Shown here: positions 51,728-60,448 of the stretch, piece by piece | Layout of the letters: every line of letters begins with the position of its first letter | How positions within the stretch are numbered: the stretch's first letter is position 1 | Assembly: GCA_018377235.1 (NCBI GenBank) | Contig: JAGZZT010000011.1 | Location: forward strand, 8,640 to 72,639 | Length of the DNA: 64,000 bases | Direction of reading: 5' to 3' | Origin: Clostridium sp. | Lineage (GTDB): Bacteria; Bacillota; Clostridia; Lachnospirales; Lachnospiraceae | Position numbers and translations under genes: made by a program | Notes under the pieces: generated by a model | Seen by the model: only the letters and a program-made list of their open reading frames with translations | Databases searched by the model: none | Told to the model about the DNA's origin: nothing

Positions 51728-54184
51728 ATGGATATTAACGAGGAAACAGGGCGCGCGTTCAGAGGCATGGTAGAGGAAGCGGAGCGCCTTCATCTGGAAT
51801 ATGTCACTCCGGAGCTTCTGCTTCTCCACATAGCTGCAGAGCCTGTTTTTCAGGAGGCCTTCGAAAGCTGCGGAGGAGAGATTAGAAAAATGACAGAGCA
51901 GCTGGAGGAATATATAAACGGACTTCCAGTTCTGTCTGAGGCTCGGAGAGCGGAGGGAGCAGAACCGGAGCCATCTGCTGATTTAAATGAACTTCTGTTT
52001 ACAGCCGAGTGGGCTGCCAGAAGCAGCGGAAGAGAGATCGTGGATTTGAGCCACCTGCTCTCCGCTTATTTCAGCCTGAAGGAGAGTTTTGCTCTCTATT
52101 ATCTGACAGAACAGGGGATTGACAAAGGAGAACTCCTTCTGGGGCTGATCGAGGCAGAGGAGGCGGCTGACGAGGACAGCGGTTTAGCTGCAGTCATGTA
52201 CTCCGGAGCAGAGGCAGGAGCGGAGAAGCAAGAGAGTGAAGCTGAGGATATGGGAGAGGGGAAAAAGACAAAAGTTTCAGAGGAGGCAGAAGATTCCCAG
52301 GGCAGCAGGGGACGCTGGAAAAGCTTTGTAACCTGTCTGAATGAGGAAATTTCTCAGGTAAATCCTCTGATTGGACGGGAAAAAGAACTGGAGAGAACCA
52401 TGCAGATTCTCTGCCGGAAGGAGAAAAATAATCCTCTTCATATTGGGGAGCCGGGAGTGGGAAAAACAGCGGTGGTCTATGGCCTTGCCAGACTTATGTC
52501 TGAGGGAAAGGTTCCAGAGCCCCTGAAAGGAGCGAAAATTTACGCGCTGGATCTGGGAGGAATGCTGGCGGGCACTCAGTACAGAGGTGAATTTGAAAAA
52601 AGGCTGAAGGCAGTGCTTTCCGGGCTTTCAAAGGAGGAAAAGCCCATTGTTTACCTGGATGAGATTCACAATATTGTGGGAGCAGGGGCAGTGGGGGAGG
52701 GAAGCCTTGACGCCTCCAATCTTTTAAAGCCCTATCTGGTTTCAGGAAGAATCCGTTTTATCGGGGCTACTACCCACGAAGAATACAAGCGATATTTTGA
52801 AAAAAGCCGAAGCCTGGCCCGCCGTTTTCAAAATGTAGAGATAGCAGAACCGGGGGAAGCCGAGGCGGCAGAGATTCTGGCAGGGCTAAAAAAGCATTAT
52901 GAGGAGTATCATGGCGTGTTCTATCAGAAGGGCGTGGTGGAATATATGGTTCATATGAGCGCCAGATATATAAATGAGCGTTTTCTTCCGGACAAGGCTA
53001 TTGATCTGATGGATGAGGCGGGAGCTTACAGGAAGCTTCATCCTCTGGCGCAGAAGAGACAGACGGTAGGGAAAGATGTAGTGGACGAGATCCTTGCGAA
53101 AATCTGTCGTATCCCCAGACAGACTGTGGAGAGCAGTGAAACGAAAAAGCTGGCTTCTCTGGAAAAACGTCTGGCGGCCCAGGTATTCGGCCAGGAAGAG
53201 GCAGTGAAAGAGGTAGCTAACGCCATCAAGTTTTCCAGAGCTGGTCTGGTGGAGTCTGGAAAACCTCTGGCCAGCTTTCTTTTTGTAGGTCCCACAGGCG
53301 TAGGAAAAACGGAGATTGCCAGAACCCTTGCTAAGGATCTGGGAATTCGTCTGCTCCGCTTCGACATGAGCGAATATGAGGAAAAACACGCTGTGGCTAA
53401 GCTGATCGGCGCGCCGGCCGGTTATGTGGGTTATGAGGAGGGAGGTCTTCTTACTGAAGCAGTCAGGAAGAATCCCCATGCAGTTCTTCTGCTGGATGAG
53501 ATAGAAAAAGCCCACCCTGATATTTACAACATTCTTCTGCAGGTGATGGATTATGCTACTCTTACTGATAATCAGGGAAGAAAGGCTGATTTCCGAAATG
53601 TGATTCTCATTATGACCTCCAATGCTGGAGCGGGCAGGATGTCAAAGCCAGGCCTTGGCTTTATGGGAAGCATTGAAGAGGAGACGCAAAAGGGAGACGA
53701 GGCGGTTCTCGATGAGGTAAAGCGTGTATTTCAGCCTGAGTTCAGAAACCGTTTGAACAGGATCATTGTGTTCCACAGTATTGACAGCAAGACTGCAGAA
53801 GCGGTAGCAGGAAAGAAGCTGGAGGAACTGGGAGAGCTTTTATCTGACAGGCAGGTGGAATTTTCTTATACCAGAAAGGCTTTAGAGCTGCTTGCCGAAA
53901 AGGGAGTGAGCAGAGAATATGGAGCCAGAGAGCTGGGGCGAGTGATAGACCGTGAGATCAAGCCTCTGCTGGTGGATCGTCTGCTGTTTGGCACTTTGAA
54001 AAAGGGAGGCGTCTGCTGTCTGGACACAGAGCTGAAAGGGGAAAAGGAAAAGAAATTTGCAGTACGGGAGGCAGATGGAAGAAATCCAGCCAGAGGCAGG
54101 AAGGAAGAAAAGCCAGGGACAAGGAAGGGAGGAAACCGTGAAATTTCAGAAAAGAGAGGGAAAAACAGAGAAAGACAGGCTTAG
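51728..54184 (+). CDS. clpA: ATP-dependent Clp protease ATPase subunit ClpA
   Basis: An 818-residue AAA+ unfoldase with two ATPase modules. The N-domain (1-150) is ClpS-binding; an acidic, low-complexity linker follows around residues 150-200. First module: GEPGVGKTAVV near 238, Walker B VYLDEIHN. Second module: VGPTGVGKTEIA near 520, and LLDEIEKAHPD. A GLGF-type loop (PGLGFMG near 640) is at the place where ClpA contacts ClpP. The last 60 residues are a very basic, Lys/Arg/Glu-rich tail not typical of ClpA. No clpP is in the window. Confidence 0.94.
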   Translation: MDINEETGRAFRGMVEEAERLHLEYVTPELLLLHIAAEPVFQEAFESCGGEIRKMTEQLEEYINGLPVLSEARRAEGAEPEPSADLNELLFTAEWAARSSGREIVDLSHLLSAYFSLKESFALYYLTEQGIDKGELLLGLIEAEEAADEDSGLAAVMYSGAEAGAEKQESEAEDMGEGKKTKVSEEAEDSQGSRGRWKSFVTCLNEEISQVNPLIGREKELERTMQILCRKEKNNPLHIGEPGVGKTAVVYGLARLMSEGKVPEPLKGAKIYALDLGGMLAGTQYRGEFEKRLKAVLSGLSKEEKPIVYLDEIHNIVGAGAVGEGSLDASNLLKPYLVSGRIRFIGATTHEEYKRYFEKSRSLARRFQNVEIAEPGEAEAAEILAGLKKHYEEYHGVFYQKGVVEYMVHMSARYINERFLPDKAIDLMDEAGAYRKLHPLAQKRQTVGKDVVDEILAKICRIPRQTVESSETKKLASLEKRLAAQVFGQEEAVKEVANAIKFSRAGLVESGKPLASFLFVGPTGVGKTEIARTLAKDLGIRLLRFDMSEYEEKHAVAKLIGAPAGYVGYEEGGLLTEAVRKNPHAVLLLDEIEKAHPDIYNILLQVMDYATLTDNQGRKADFRNVILIMTSNAGAGRMSKPGLGFMGSIEEETQKGDEAVLDEVKRVFQPEFRNRLNRIIVFHSIDSKTAEAVAGKKLEELGELLSDRQVEFSYTRKALELLAEKGVSREYGARELGRVIDREIKPLLVDRLLFGTLKKGGVCCLDTELKGEKEKKFAVREADGRNPARGRKEEKPGTRKGGNREISEKRGKNRERQA

Positions 54185-55361
54185 AAAGACTGTCGTGATT
54201 CCCCAATATTACAGGAGGTTCCGGTGCGCCGGGAATACCTGTCCGGAAACCTGCTGCAGAGGCTGGGATATCTCTGCAGATCAGGAGACCATGAAGAAAT
54301 ACAGGACGCTGAAAAAGGCTGGTTTTGACTTTGGCGAAGGAGTTGACTTTCTGAGAGGGCGGATTCGGATGAAGGAAGAAGGATGCCCTTTTCTGGAGAA
54401 CGGGCTGTGCCGGATCCACCGGGAACTGGGAGAAAAATATCTGTGTCATACCTGCCGCAGCTATCCCCGCCATGCAGAAGACTATGGAAGCCGCAGAGAG
54501 TGGTCTCTGTCTCTGTCATGTCCGGAGGCAGCGGGACTGATTCTGACAAGCCCAAACGGGCTGCAGCTTCAGGAGTACATTCTGAAAACAGGGGAAGAGG
54601 AAGCGCTTTTATTCTGTCTTTTGAAAATCAGAGCGCTTATGTTTTCCTTCCTGTCAGATCGGACCCGTCCCCTGGAATACAGGCTGGCTCTGATTCTGAC
54701 TTTGAGCCATGATCTGCAGCCTTTTGTGAAGTGCGCTTTCCAGGATGAGGATGACAGAGAGAGTTTCAAACACATGGAAGAGATTTTGAACCGGTATGAA
54801 CTGTTCAAAACCCCTGCTGGATACAGGTGGCTTTTAAGAAAACTCTCTAAGTGGGAAAAAAGGCCGGAGGAGCGATATGACTCCATGGCTGGATTTTTAG
54901 GCCTTTTGAGAGAAATGCCGGAAATTTATCCTGGATTTGACTTTATGGTTTCAGAGTGGATGGAGAATCTGTACAGGACAGAAGAAGGGTATAGGGACTA
55001 TAAAAAGATGATATCTGCTGCAGGCTTTGACTCAAATGGAGAGCTGAAGCTGGAATCCTGCCTCTGGTATGAAAACCTGGCTTCCAGTCTTCTTTATGTC
55101 TATACTCTGGGAGCTGTGTATGACGGACAACTGCATTCCAAGGTAAAATTCGTTTTATTTTTTATGCTCTGTATCAGGGAAGCGTATACGGCCTCAAAGA
55201 CAGAGGGAAAAGAACAAGGCGAAGAGCTTTTTATAGAGCTGGTATCCAGATTCTGCCGTCAGATCGAACATTCGGATAAGGTTCTGGATCAGATAGAACA
55301 GGCCATCAGAGGGCAGAGGAGATTTTGCATGGAAGCATTTCTGATCAATCTTCTGAATTGA
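54138..55361 (+). CDS. FliB-like cysteine-rich protein (second copy)
   Basis: A 407-residue paralogue of the protein at 14234. A GTG start at 54138 is chosen because GGGAGG lies five bases ahead; it overlaps the clpA end by 47 bases, in a different frame. The cysteine cluster is RFRCAGNTCPETCCRGWDIS, then EGCPFLENGLCRIH and YLCHTCRSYPRH. The helical C-terminal part is diverged from the first copy. The product would be a putative Fe-S lysine methylase with unknown substrate. Its coupling to clpA is likely chance of gene order rather than function. Confidence 0.8.
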   Translation: MKFQKREGKTEKDRLRKTVVIPQYYRRFRCAGNTCPETCCRGWDISADQETMKKYRTLKKAGFDFGEGVDFLRGRIRMKEEGCPFLENGLCRIHRELGEKYLCHTCRSYPRHAEDYGSRREWSLSLSCPEAAGLILTSPNGLQLQEYILKTGEEEALLFCLLKIRALMFSFLSDRTRPLEYRLALILTLSHDLQPFVKCAFQDEDDRESFKHMEEILNRYELFKTPAGYRWLLRKLSKWEKRPEERYDSMAGFLGLLREMPEIYPGFDFMVSEWMENLYRTEEGYRDYKKMISAAGFDSNGELKLESCLWYENLASSLLYVYTLGAVYDGQLHSKVKFVLFFMLCIREAYTASKTEGKEQGEELFIELVSRFCRQIEHSDKVLDQIEQAIRGQRRFCMEAFLINLLN

Positions 55362-55546
55362 GAGTTAATTTAGAAGAAATGTGAAAAGGCAGACGCCGGG
55401 GAGACTCTGAAATACCATAGTGTGGCAGAAGGGAAAACTTCCAGGCGCCTTTAGGATAGGGGAAAATCAGAACAGAGAAAGTCATAGTGGATAAACTGTC
55501 TGTATAGACTGAATCGAGGAAGCAGACAGATAAGGCAGGCTCAGGT

Positions 55547-56182
55547 ATGAGGGAACTGATCTTTCAGGTGATGGATTCGTGGGGCGGTATCGGTATTTTT
55601 GCGTTAATTCTTATTGAAAATCTTTTCCCGCCCATTCCTTCGGAGGTGATCTTGACCTTCGGCGGCTTTATGACCACCTACACAAGTATGACAGTATGGG
55701 GGGTGACAGGATATGCTACAGCCGGCTCTGTAGCTGGAGCTGCGATTCTCTATGGAGCTGGATATCTGGCTGCCCCCAGCCGCCTGGATCGCTTCCTGGG
55801 AGGCAGGGCAGGAAAACTTCTTCATTTTCAGAAGGAGGATGTGGAGGATGCGGCAGAATGGTTTGAAAAAAGGGGAAGAGGGGCCGTGTTTTTCTGTCGG
55901 TGTGTGCCGATTATCAGAAGCCTGATTTCCATTCCGGCTGGAATGTCTGGAATGCCGTTTTGTCCTTTCCTGATTTTAACAACTGTGGGAAGCTTAATCT
56001 GGAATACAGTTCTTATTTGTGCCGGGGCTGCGGCCGGAGCTTCCTGGGAAAGGGTAATGGAGAAGGTGGATGTATATTCGAGTACAGTTCTCTGGGCTGC
56101 GGCGGCAGTGCTCCTGGCAGCAGTCTGCCTTCATAAAATTGGAAAAAACAGAGAAACAGGGGGAGAAAACAGAAAAAAATAA
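55547..56182 (+). CDS. DedA-family membrane protein
   Basis: A 211-residue protein with about five hydrophobic segments. The DedA/SNARE-associated core is recognisable: ENLFPPIPSEVILTFGGF near residue 25, and FFCRCVPIIRSLISIPAGM near 118, with the conserved Arg and the Pro-x-R-type motif. DedA proteins help with membrane lipid carrier flipping (for example undecaprenyl phosphate) and resistance to stress. The 185 bases before it contain no gene. The gene ends at the tRNA-Arg terminator. Confidence 0.9.
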   Translation: MRELIFQVMDSWGGIGIFALILIENLFPPIPSEVILTFGGFMTTYTSMTVWGVTGYATAGSVAGAAILYGAGYLAAPSRLDRFLGGRAGKLLHFQKEDVEDAAEWFEKRGRGAVFFCRCVPIIRSLISIPAGMSGMPFCPFLILTTVGSLIWNTVLICAGAAAGASWERVMEKVDVYSSTVLWAAAAVLLAAVCLHKIGKNRETGGENRKK

Positions 56183-56222
56183 ATCCCTGCCGGATCCGGC
56201 GTCTGCGGATCTTTGCAGGGAT
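56183..56222 (-). terminator. Terminator of tRNA-Arg
   Basis: ATCCCTGC (56183-56190) pairs with GCAGGGAT (56215-56222), with inner palindromic CGGATCCG sequence; read on the minus strand it is followed by TTTATTTTTTT. Confidence 0.78.
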
Positions 56223-56229
56223 CAAAAAA

Positions 56230-56301
56230 TGCGTCTGATAGGAATCGAACCTACGCACACGGCTCCGGAGGCCATTGCTCTATCCACTGAGCTACAGACG
56301 C
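56230..56301 (-). tRNA. tRNA-Arg (anticodon CCG)
   Basis: A 72-base cloverleaf on the minus strand. Acceptor GCGTCTG pairs with CAGACGC, the D arm is GCTC/GAGC, the anticodon stem is ATGGC/GCCGT (one wobble) around loop CTCCGGA, and the T arm holds GTTCGAATC. CCA is not encoded. Confidence 0.95.
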
Positions 56302-56381
56302 ATTGATAACATTCTACTATAGTTTATAAAAAAAGGCAAGTAGTTTTCAGAAAAGGTTTTACAGAAAATTCACTATTGCAT

Positions 56382-56410
56382 TTGCTTTTTACTAACAGTT
56401 TTGCTAAAAT
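56382..56410 (+). promoter_or_regulatory. Promoter of the membrane-anchored unknown gene
   Basis: TTGCTT (56382-56387), 17-base spacer, TAAAAT (56405-56410). Confidence 0.6.
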
Positions 56411-56438
56411 ACGTAGAGAAAAGACAGGAGGCATAAAA

Positions 56439-57203
56439 ATGGGAAGAAGCAGAAAAAAACCGTCTGGACAGCCTATGTCAGACAGAGAGATCCGCAAATT
56501 TGGAATCCTGCTGGCTGTGCCTCTTTTGATTCTGGCACTGGCAGCTGTGCTTCTGACAGCTGGATTTCTGCGGGAAGCAGGAAATAGAGGAGAGCTGGAG
56601 CCAGAGACACGGCTGACTTCAGAGGAGACGGAACAGGATGTGGTGATTGAACCGGATACAAAGGAGTACCATTATAATTTTGGAGGAAGCATTCTGGAAA
56701 AAGATGCGCATTACGAGATTAACCAGCTGATGGAAGAATATTTCCGTGCTGTTTCAGAGTGCGATATGGATACCTTTGTGAATCTCTTTACCTCTCAAGA
56801 TACCTCTCAGAAAGAGCAGTTCAGACAGTCCTTCGAGAAACAGAGAGAATATATTGATGGATATGAAAATATTTCCTGCTATACAGCGAAAGGACTGACA
56901 GAAGATTCCTATGTGGCCTATGTAGCCTATGATGTGCATTTTTCAGGGGTGGATACGCCTGCTCCGTCTTTGATTCAGGTCTATGTAGAAAAGTGCGGGG
57001 ACGGACAGTGGAGAATTTTTGACGGTGAGAAGACGCCGGAACTGGAGGCGTATCTGGAAGCAGTAAATAGAAATGAAGATACAGTGCTTTTAGGAAAGCA
57101 GATTGACGAGGCCAAGGAAGAGGCCATGAATGCAGATGAAGAGCTGAAGGGACGCATTTTGTTTATGGAAAATGGTCCCGGATATATGCAGGAAGGGGAA
57201 TAA
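56439..57203 (+). CDS. Membrane-anchored protein with NTF2-like C-terminal domain, function unknown
   Basis: A 254-residue protein; the start at 56439 (MGRSRKKPSGQPMSDREIRK) follows AGGAGG. A basic cytoplasmic tail is followed by one membrane segment (about residues 26-48), then an acidic linker, and an extracellular domain from about residue 85. The fold resembles NTF2-like proteins: INQLMEEYFRAVSECDMDTF, then a helix and beta strands AYVAYDVHFSGV and QVYVEKCGDGQWRIFDG. No enzyme motif is evident. It lies 36 bases before queA and may share its transcript. Confidence 0.65.
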   Translation: MGRSRKKPSGQPMSDREIRKFGILLAVPLLILALAAVLLTAGFLREAGNRGELEPETRLTSEETEQDVVIEPDTKEYHYNFGGSILEKDAHYEINQLMEEYFRAVSECDMDTFVNLFTSQDTSQKEQFRQSFEKQREYIDGYENISCYTAKGLTEDSYVAYVAYDVHFSGVDTPAPSLIQVYVEKCGDGQWRIFDGEKTPELEAYLEAVNRNEDTVLLGKQIDEAKEEAMNADEELKGRILFMENGPGYMQEGE

Positions 57204-57239
57204 ACCCCTGTAAACCGATAGAAAAGAGGCTGAAGAAAC

Positions 57240-58265
57240 ATGAATGTAAAGGATTTTTACTTTGATTTACCCCAGGAACTGATTGCCCAGGATCCGCTGG
57301 AGGATCGGGCGTCCTCCAGACTTCTGGTACTGGATCACGAGACAGGGGAGGTGACGCACCGGAAATTCCGCGATATTTTAGGATATCTGAATCCGGGAGA
57401 CTGTCTGGTAATTAATGATACAAAGGTAATTCCGGCAAGGCTGATCGGAAGCAGGGAGGAGACGAATGCTAAGATAGAGGTTCTGCTTCTGAAGAGGAGA
57501 GAAAACGATATCTGGGAAACTCTTGTGAAGCCGGGAAAAAAGGCAAAGCCAGGAACTGTGATAAACTTTGGAGACGGACTTTTAAAGGGTACGGTTATTG
57601 ATGTGGTGGAGGAGGGAAACCGCCTGATTCAGTTTTCCTATGAGGGGATTTTTGAGGAGATTTTAGACCGTCTGGGACAGATGCCTCTGCCGCCATACAT
57701 TACTCACCAGCTGCAGGATAAAAACCGTTATCAGACCGTTTATGCCAAGCATGAAGGTTCTGCGGCGGCTCCTACGGCAGGGCTTCACTTTACAAAGGAG
57801 CTTTTGAAGGAGATTGAGGACAAGGGCGTGAAAATTGCCCATGTGACGCTTCATGTGGGGCTTGGCACGTTCAGACCTGTTAAGGTGGAAAATGTGCTGG
57901 ATCACCATATGCACTCGGAGTTTTATATGGTGGAGGAATCAGAAGCAGAGAAGATTAACCAGACAAAGAGAGATGGCGGAAGGGTAATCTGTGTAGGAAC
58001 TACCAGCTGCAGAACCATAGAGTCAGCCAGCGATGAGAATGGAATTTTGAAGGCCGGAAGCGGCTGGACGGATATCTTCATTTATCCAGGATATCAGTTT
58101 AAGATTCTGGACTGCCTGATTACGAATTTCCATCTTCCAGAATCTACGCTTGTCATGCTGGTGTCGGCTTTGGCTGGCCGGGAACATGTGCTGGCAGCCT
58201 ACGAGGAGGCGGTGAAGGAGAGATACAGATTCTTCAGCTTTGGGGATGCCATGTTTATAAAATAG
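57240..58265 (+). CDS. queA: tRNA preQ1(34) S-adenosylmethionine ribosyltransferase-isomerase QueA
   Basis: A 341-residue QueA, full length. Motifs: YFDLPQELIAQDPLEDR at the start, GDCLVINDTKVIPARL near 57, GSAAAPTAGLHFT near 172, HVGLGTFRPVKVENV near 203 and LITNFHLPESTLVMLVSAL near 295. The enzyme moves the ribosyl part of SAM to preQ1 in tRNA to make epoxyqueuosine. AGAGGC ribosome binding site. tgt, the usual partner, is not in the window. An unusual multi-arm terminator region follows at 58277. Confidence 0.96.
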   Translation: MNVKDFYFDLPQELIAQDPLEDRASSRLLVLDHETGEVTHRKFRDILGYLNPGDCLVINDTKVIPARLIGSREETNAKIEVLLLKRRENDIWETLVKPGKKAKPGTVINFGDGLLKGTVIDVVEEGNRLIQFSYEGIFEEILDRLGQMPLPPYITHQLQDKNRYQTVYAKHEGSAAAPTAGLHFTKELLKEIEDKGVKIAHVTLHVGLGTFRPVKVENVLDHHMHSEFYMVEESEAEKINQTKRDGGRVICVGTTSCRTIESASDENGILKAGSGWTDIFIYPGYQFKILDCLITNFHLPESTLVMLVSALAGREHVLAAYEEAVKERYRFFSFGDAMFIK

Positions 58266-58276
58266 GATAGGATTAT

Positions 58277-58452
58277 AGAAAAGGAGAAGCGTTCACGCTC
58301 CAGCTGGAAGTCGCTGAAACGCTTCTCCTTTTCTGCAGTGAGGTGTGCAGTGCAGGCTTCATTTAGAAGCCTTTAAAACGCTTCTCCTTTTCTGCAGTGA
58401 GGTGTGTAATGCAGGCTTCATTTAGAAGCCTTTGAAACGCTTCTCCTTTTCT
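58277..58452. repeat. 59-base tandem repeat carrying extra copies of the queA terminator arm
   Basis: AGAAAAGGAGAAGCGTT (58277-58293) can pair with AACGCTTCTCCTTTTCT at 58318-58334, 58377-58393 or 58436-58452. The period is 59 bases, two full units plus a partial third, and each unit also has a small AGGCTTC/GAAGCCT hairpin. Units differ by a few bases. Any of the three pairings would give a terminator-like hairpin. Confidence 0.85.
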
Positions 58453-58470
58453 TCATTTTAAGAATATAAC

Positions 58471-58516
58471 AAAAAAGACACCAGACTTCTGCATTTACAG
58501 AAAACTGATGTCTTTT
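58471..58516 (-). terminator. Terminator of tRNA-Gln
   Basis: AAAAGACA-C-CAG (58473-58484) pairs with CTG-A-TGTCTTTT (58505-58516); on the minus strand a T-run follows. Confidence 0.78.
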
Positions 58517-58525
58517 CCCATCTAA

Positions 58526-58597
58526 CTGGGGTACAAGGATTCGAACCTTGAAATGACGGAGTCAGAGTCCGTTGCCTTACCATTTGGCGATACCCCA
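58526..58597 (-). tRNA. tRNA-Gln (anticodon CTG)
   Basis: A 72-base minus-strand cloverleaf. Acceptor TGGGGTA pairs with TACCCCA, discriminator G as in tRNA-Gln; the anticodon stem ACGGA/TCCGT surrounds loop CTCTGAC, giving CTG, which reads CAG. The T loop is GTTCGAATC. CCA is not encoded. Confidence 0.93.
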
Positions 58598-58710
58598 ACA
58601 ACGAGTGTTATTATACGACATGAAAACTGTTTCGTCAACACTTTTTTTGAAAAAAATATAAAAAATATGAAAATCAAAAAACAAATGTAAAAACAGTAAC
58701 AGTAACTCCA

Positions 58711-58739
58711 TGGACAAGAGGGGAGGGATCCGATATAAT
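58711..58739 (+). promoter_or_regulatory. Acyl-ACP thioesterase operon promoter
   Basis: TGGACA (58711-58716), 17-base spacer, TATAAT (58734-58739). The 538-base gap between queA and the thioesterase is filled by the repeat, the tRNA-Gln unit and this promoter. Confidence 0.75.
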
Positions 58740-58803
58740 AGGAGAGTATAGCGTCAGGAGCAGAAATACCAGGATAAAGAATCTTCCAGAGAGGTGAGGT
58801 ATA

Positions 58804-59556
58804 ATGTATACATTTGAAAGCAGAGTCCGGTACAGTGAGACAGATGAGACGGGCAGATTGTCGGTGACAGGGATTATGAATTATTTTCAGGACTGTTCTA
58901 CCTTTCAGTCTGAAGATTTAAATATGGGAATTGCCTATCTGGAAAAAGAAAAAAGGGCTTGGTGGCTGAGTTCCTGGCAGATTGCGATTGACAGATATCC
59001 GTCTCTTGGGGAGAAAATTCAGATTTCTACTTATCCCCATGGATTTAAGGGGATTTACGGATATAGAAATTTTCTAATCAGGGACGAAAGAGGAGCTGTG
59101 ATTGTAAAGGCGGATTCCTGCTGGTTCTTCTATGATTTAGAGAAGGGATGTCCTGCCAGAGTTACACTTGAGGAGATACGGGGCTATGGGGAATGCGAGA
59201 CGCCCCTGACGATGCCTGATGCTCCGAAAAAAATACATCTGCCGGAGAATTTCTGGGAGGAAAAGCCGGTAGAGGCGGCCAGACATCACCTGGATACGAA
59301 TCTGCATGTAAATAACGCCCAGTATGTGGAGATTGCCAGGGAGTTTCTCCCAGAAGATTTTGAAATAGGGGAGCTGCGGGTGGAATATAAAAAGGCGGCT
59401 GTACTGGGGGATTGGATGATTCCCCGCATCAGCAGAGATGAGGACAGTTACACCGTTTCCCTTGCAGGAAAAGATGGAATACCGTTTGCAAATATGTACC
59501 TGAAAGGACGCTGCCTTGGCGGCCAGGATAAACAGGAGAAAAGAGAGGACGAATGA
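58804..59556 (+). CDS. Acyl-[acyl-carrier-protein] thioesterase (FatA/FatB-like)
   Basis: A 250-residue double hot-dog enzyme. The first hot-dog starts YTFESRVRYSETDETGRLS; the catalytic segment is in the second, HLDTNLHVNNAQYVEIA near residue 160, with the Asp/Asn-His arrangement of plant-type acyl-ACP thioesterases. It releases fatty acids from acyl-ACP in the cytoplasm. It is one base away from the S1-domain gene, whose ribosome binding site lies within this gene's end. AGAGAGGTGAGG precedes the ATG. Confidence 0.9.
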   Translation: MYTFESRVRYSETDETGRLSVTGIMNYFQDCSTFQSEDLNMGIAYLEKEKRAWWLSSWQIAIDRYPSLGEKIQISTYPHGFKGIYGYRNFLIRDERGAVIVKADSCWFFYDLEKGCPARVTLEEIRGYGECETPLTMPDAPKKIHLPENFWEEKPVEAARHHLDTNLHVNNAQYVEIAREFLPEDFEIGELRVEYKKAAVLGDWMIPRISRDEDSYTVSLAGKDGIPFANMYLKGRCLGGQDKQEKREDE

Positions 59557-59557
59557 C

Positions 59558-60391
59558 ATGATTGAATTAGGCAGGAAACAGGAACTTAAGGTGCTCAGGG
59601 AAAAGGAATTCGGTGTGTATCTGGGAGAGCAGGAGCATCCGGAGGCATCGGTGCTGCTTCCTAAAAAGCAGGTTCCTGAAGGAACGAAAATAGGAGACAG
59701 CCTTCACGTATTTATTTACAAGGATTCTGAGGATCGTTTGATTGCTACTACAGCGGAGCCGAAACTGGAGGCAGGCCAGACCGCGCTTTTAAAGATAAAG
59801 GAAATTACGAAGATAGGGGCTTTCCTGGATATGGGGCTGGAGAAGGATCTGCTTCTTCCGTTTAAGGAGCAGACGGCGAAGCTGAGGGCAGGGGATGACT
59901 GCCTTGCTGCCTTATATGTAGATAAGAGCAGCAGGCTGGCGGCGACCATGAAGGTATATCCGTATCTTCAGACTGCAGAAGGGTATAAAAAGGACGACAG
60001 GGTAACAGGACGCGTATATGAGAATAATGACAGGCTGGGTGTTTTCGTGGCTGTGGATGACAAGTACTATGGAATGATACCGGCGAAAGAGGTATTCCGC
60101 CCTTTCCGAATAGGTGAGGTAATAGAGGCTAGAATTACGAAAATCCGTCCGGACGGAAAGCTGGATCTGAGCTGCCGTGAAAAGGCATATCTGCAGATTG
60201 ATAAGGATGCAGAAGAGATTTTAAAAGTGATCGACGAGTTTGACGGAGCCCTTCCATTTAACGACAAGGTATCTCCGGAGGTGATTAAGAGAGAGTTTAA
60301 CCTGAGCAAAAATGCGTTTAAGAGAGCAGTGGGGCATCTTCTGAAAGAAGGAAAGATAGAGATCACAGAGACGTCTATTTTAAGAAAATAA
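59558..60391 (+). CDS. cvfB: CvfB-like S1 RNA-binding protein
   Basis: A 277-residue protein. The start at 59558 (MIELGRKQELKVLREKEFGV) is used because GAGAGGA precedes it; the longer frame starts inside the thioesterase gene. Domain order fits CvfB: an N-terminal S1-like domain (1-65), a second S1 (about 70-130; LLKIKEITKIGAFLDMGLEK), a third (about 145-205; GRVYENNDRLGVFVAVDDKY), and a C-terminal winged helix (about 225-277; FNLSKNAFKRAVGHLLKEG). CvfB affects expression of surface factors in Staphylococcus through RNA binding; its role here is unknown. Confidence 0.88.
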   Translation: MIELGRKQELKVLREKEFGVYLGEQEHPEASVLLPKKQVPEGTKIGDSLHVFIYKDSEDRLIATTAEPKLEAGQTALLKIKEITKIGAFLDMGLEKDLLLPFKEQTAKLRAGDDCLAALYVDKSSRLAATMKVYPYLQTAEGYKKDDRVTGRVYENNDRLGVFVAVDDKYYGMIPAKEVFRPFRIGEVIEARITKIRPDGKLDLSCREKAYLQIDKDAEEILKVIDEFDGALPFNDKVSPEVIKREFNLSKNAFKRAVGHLLKEGKIEITETSILRK

Positions 60392-60448
60392 CGGCAGCTG
60401 GAAACAGCGTGCTTACATTTTATTTTATCATTTAGGAGGAAAACAGCT

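Noticed and set aside
58317..58452. Possible CRISPR-like repeat
   Set aside because: Only two and a third units, spacers are not unique but part of the repeat, and no cas genes are present. It is a tandem repeat of a terminator arm.
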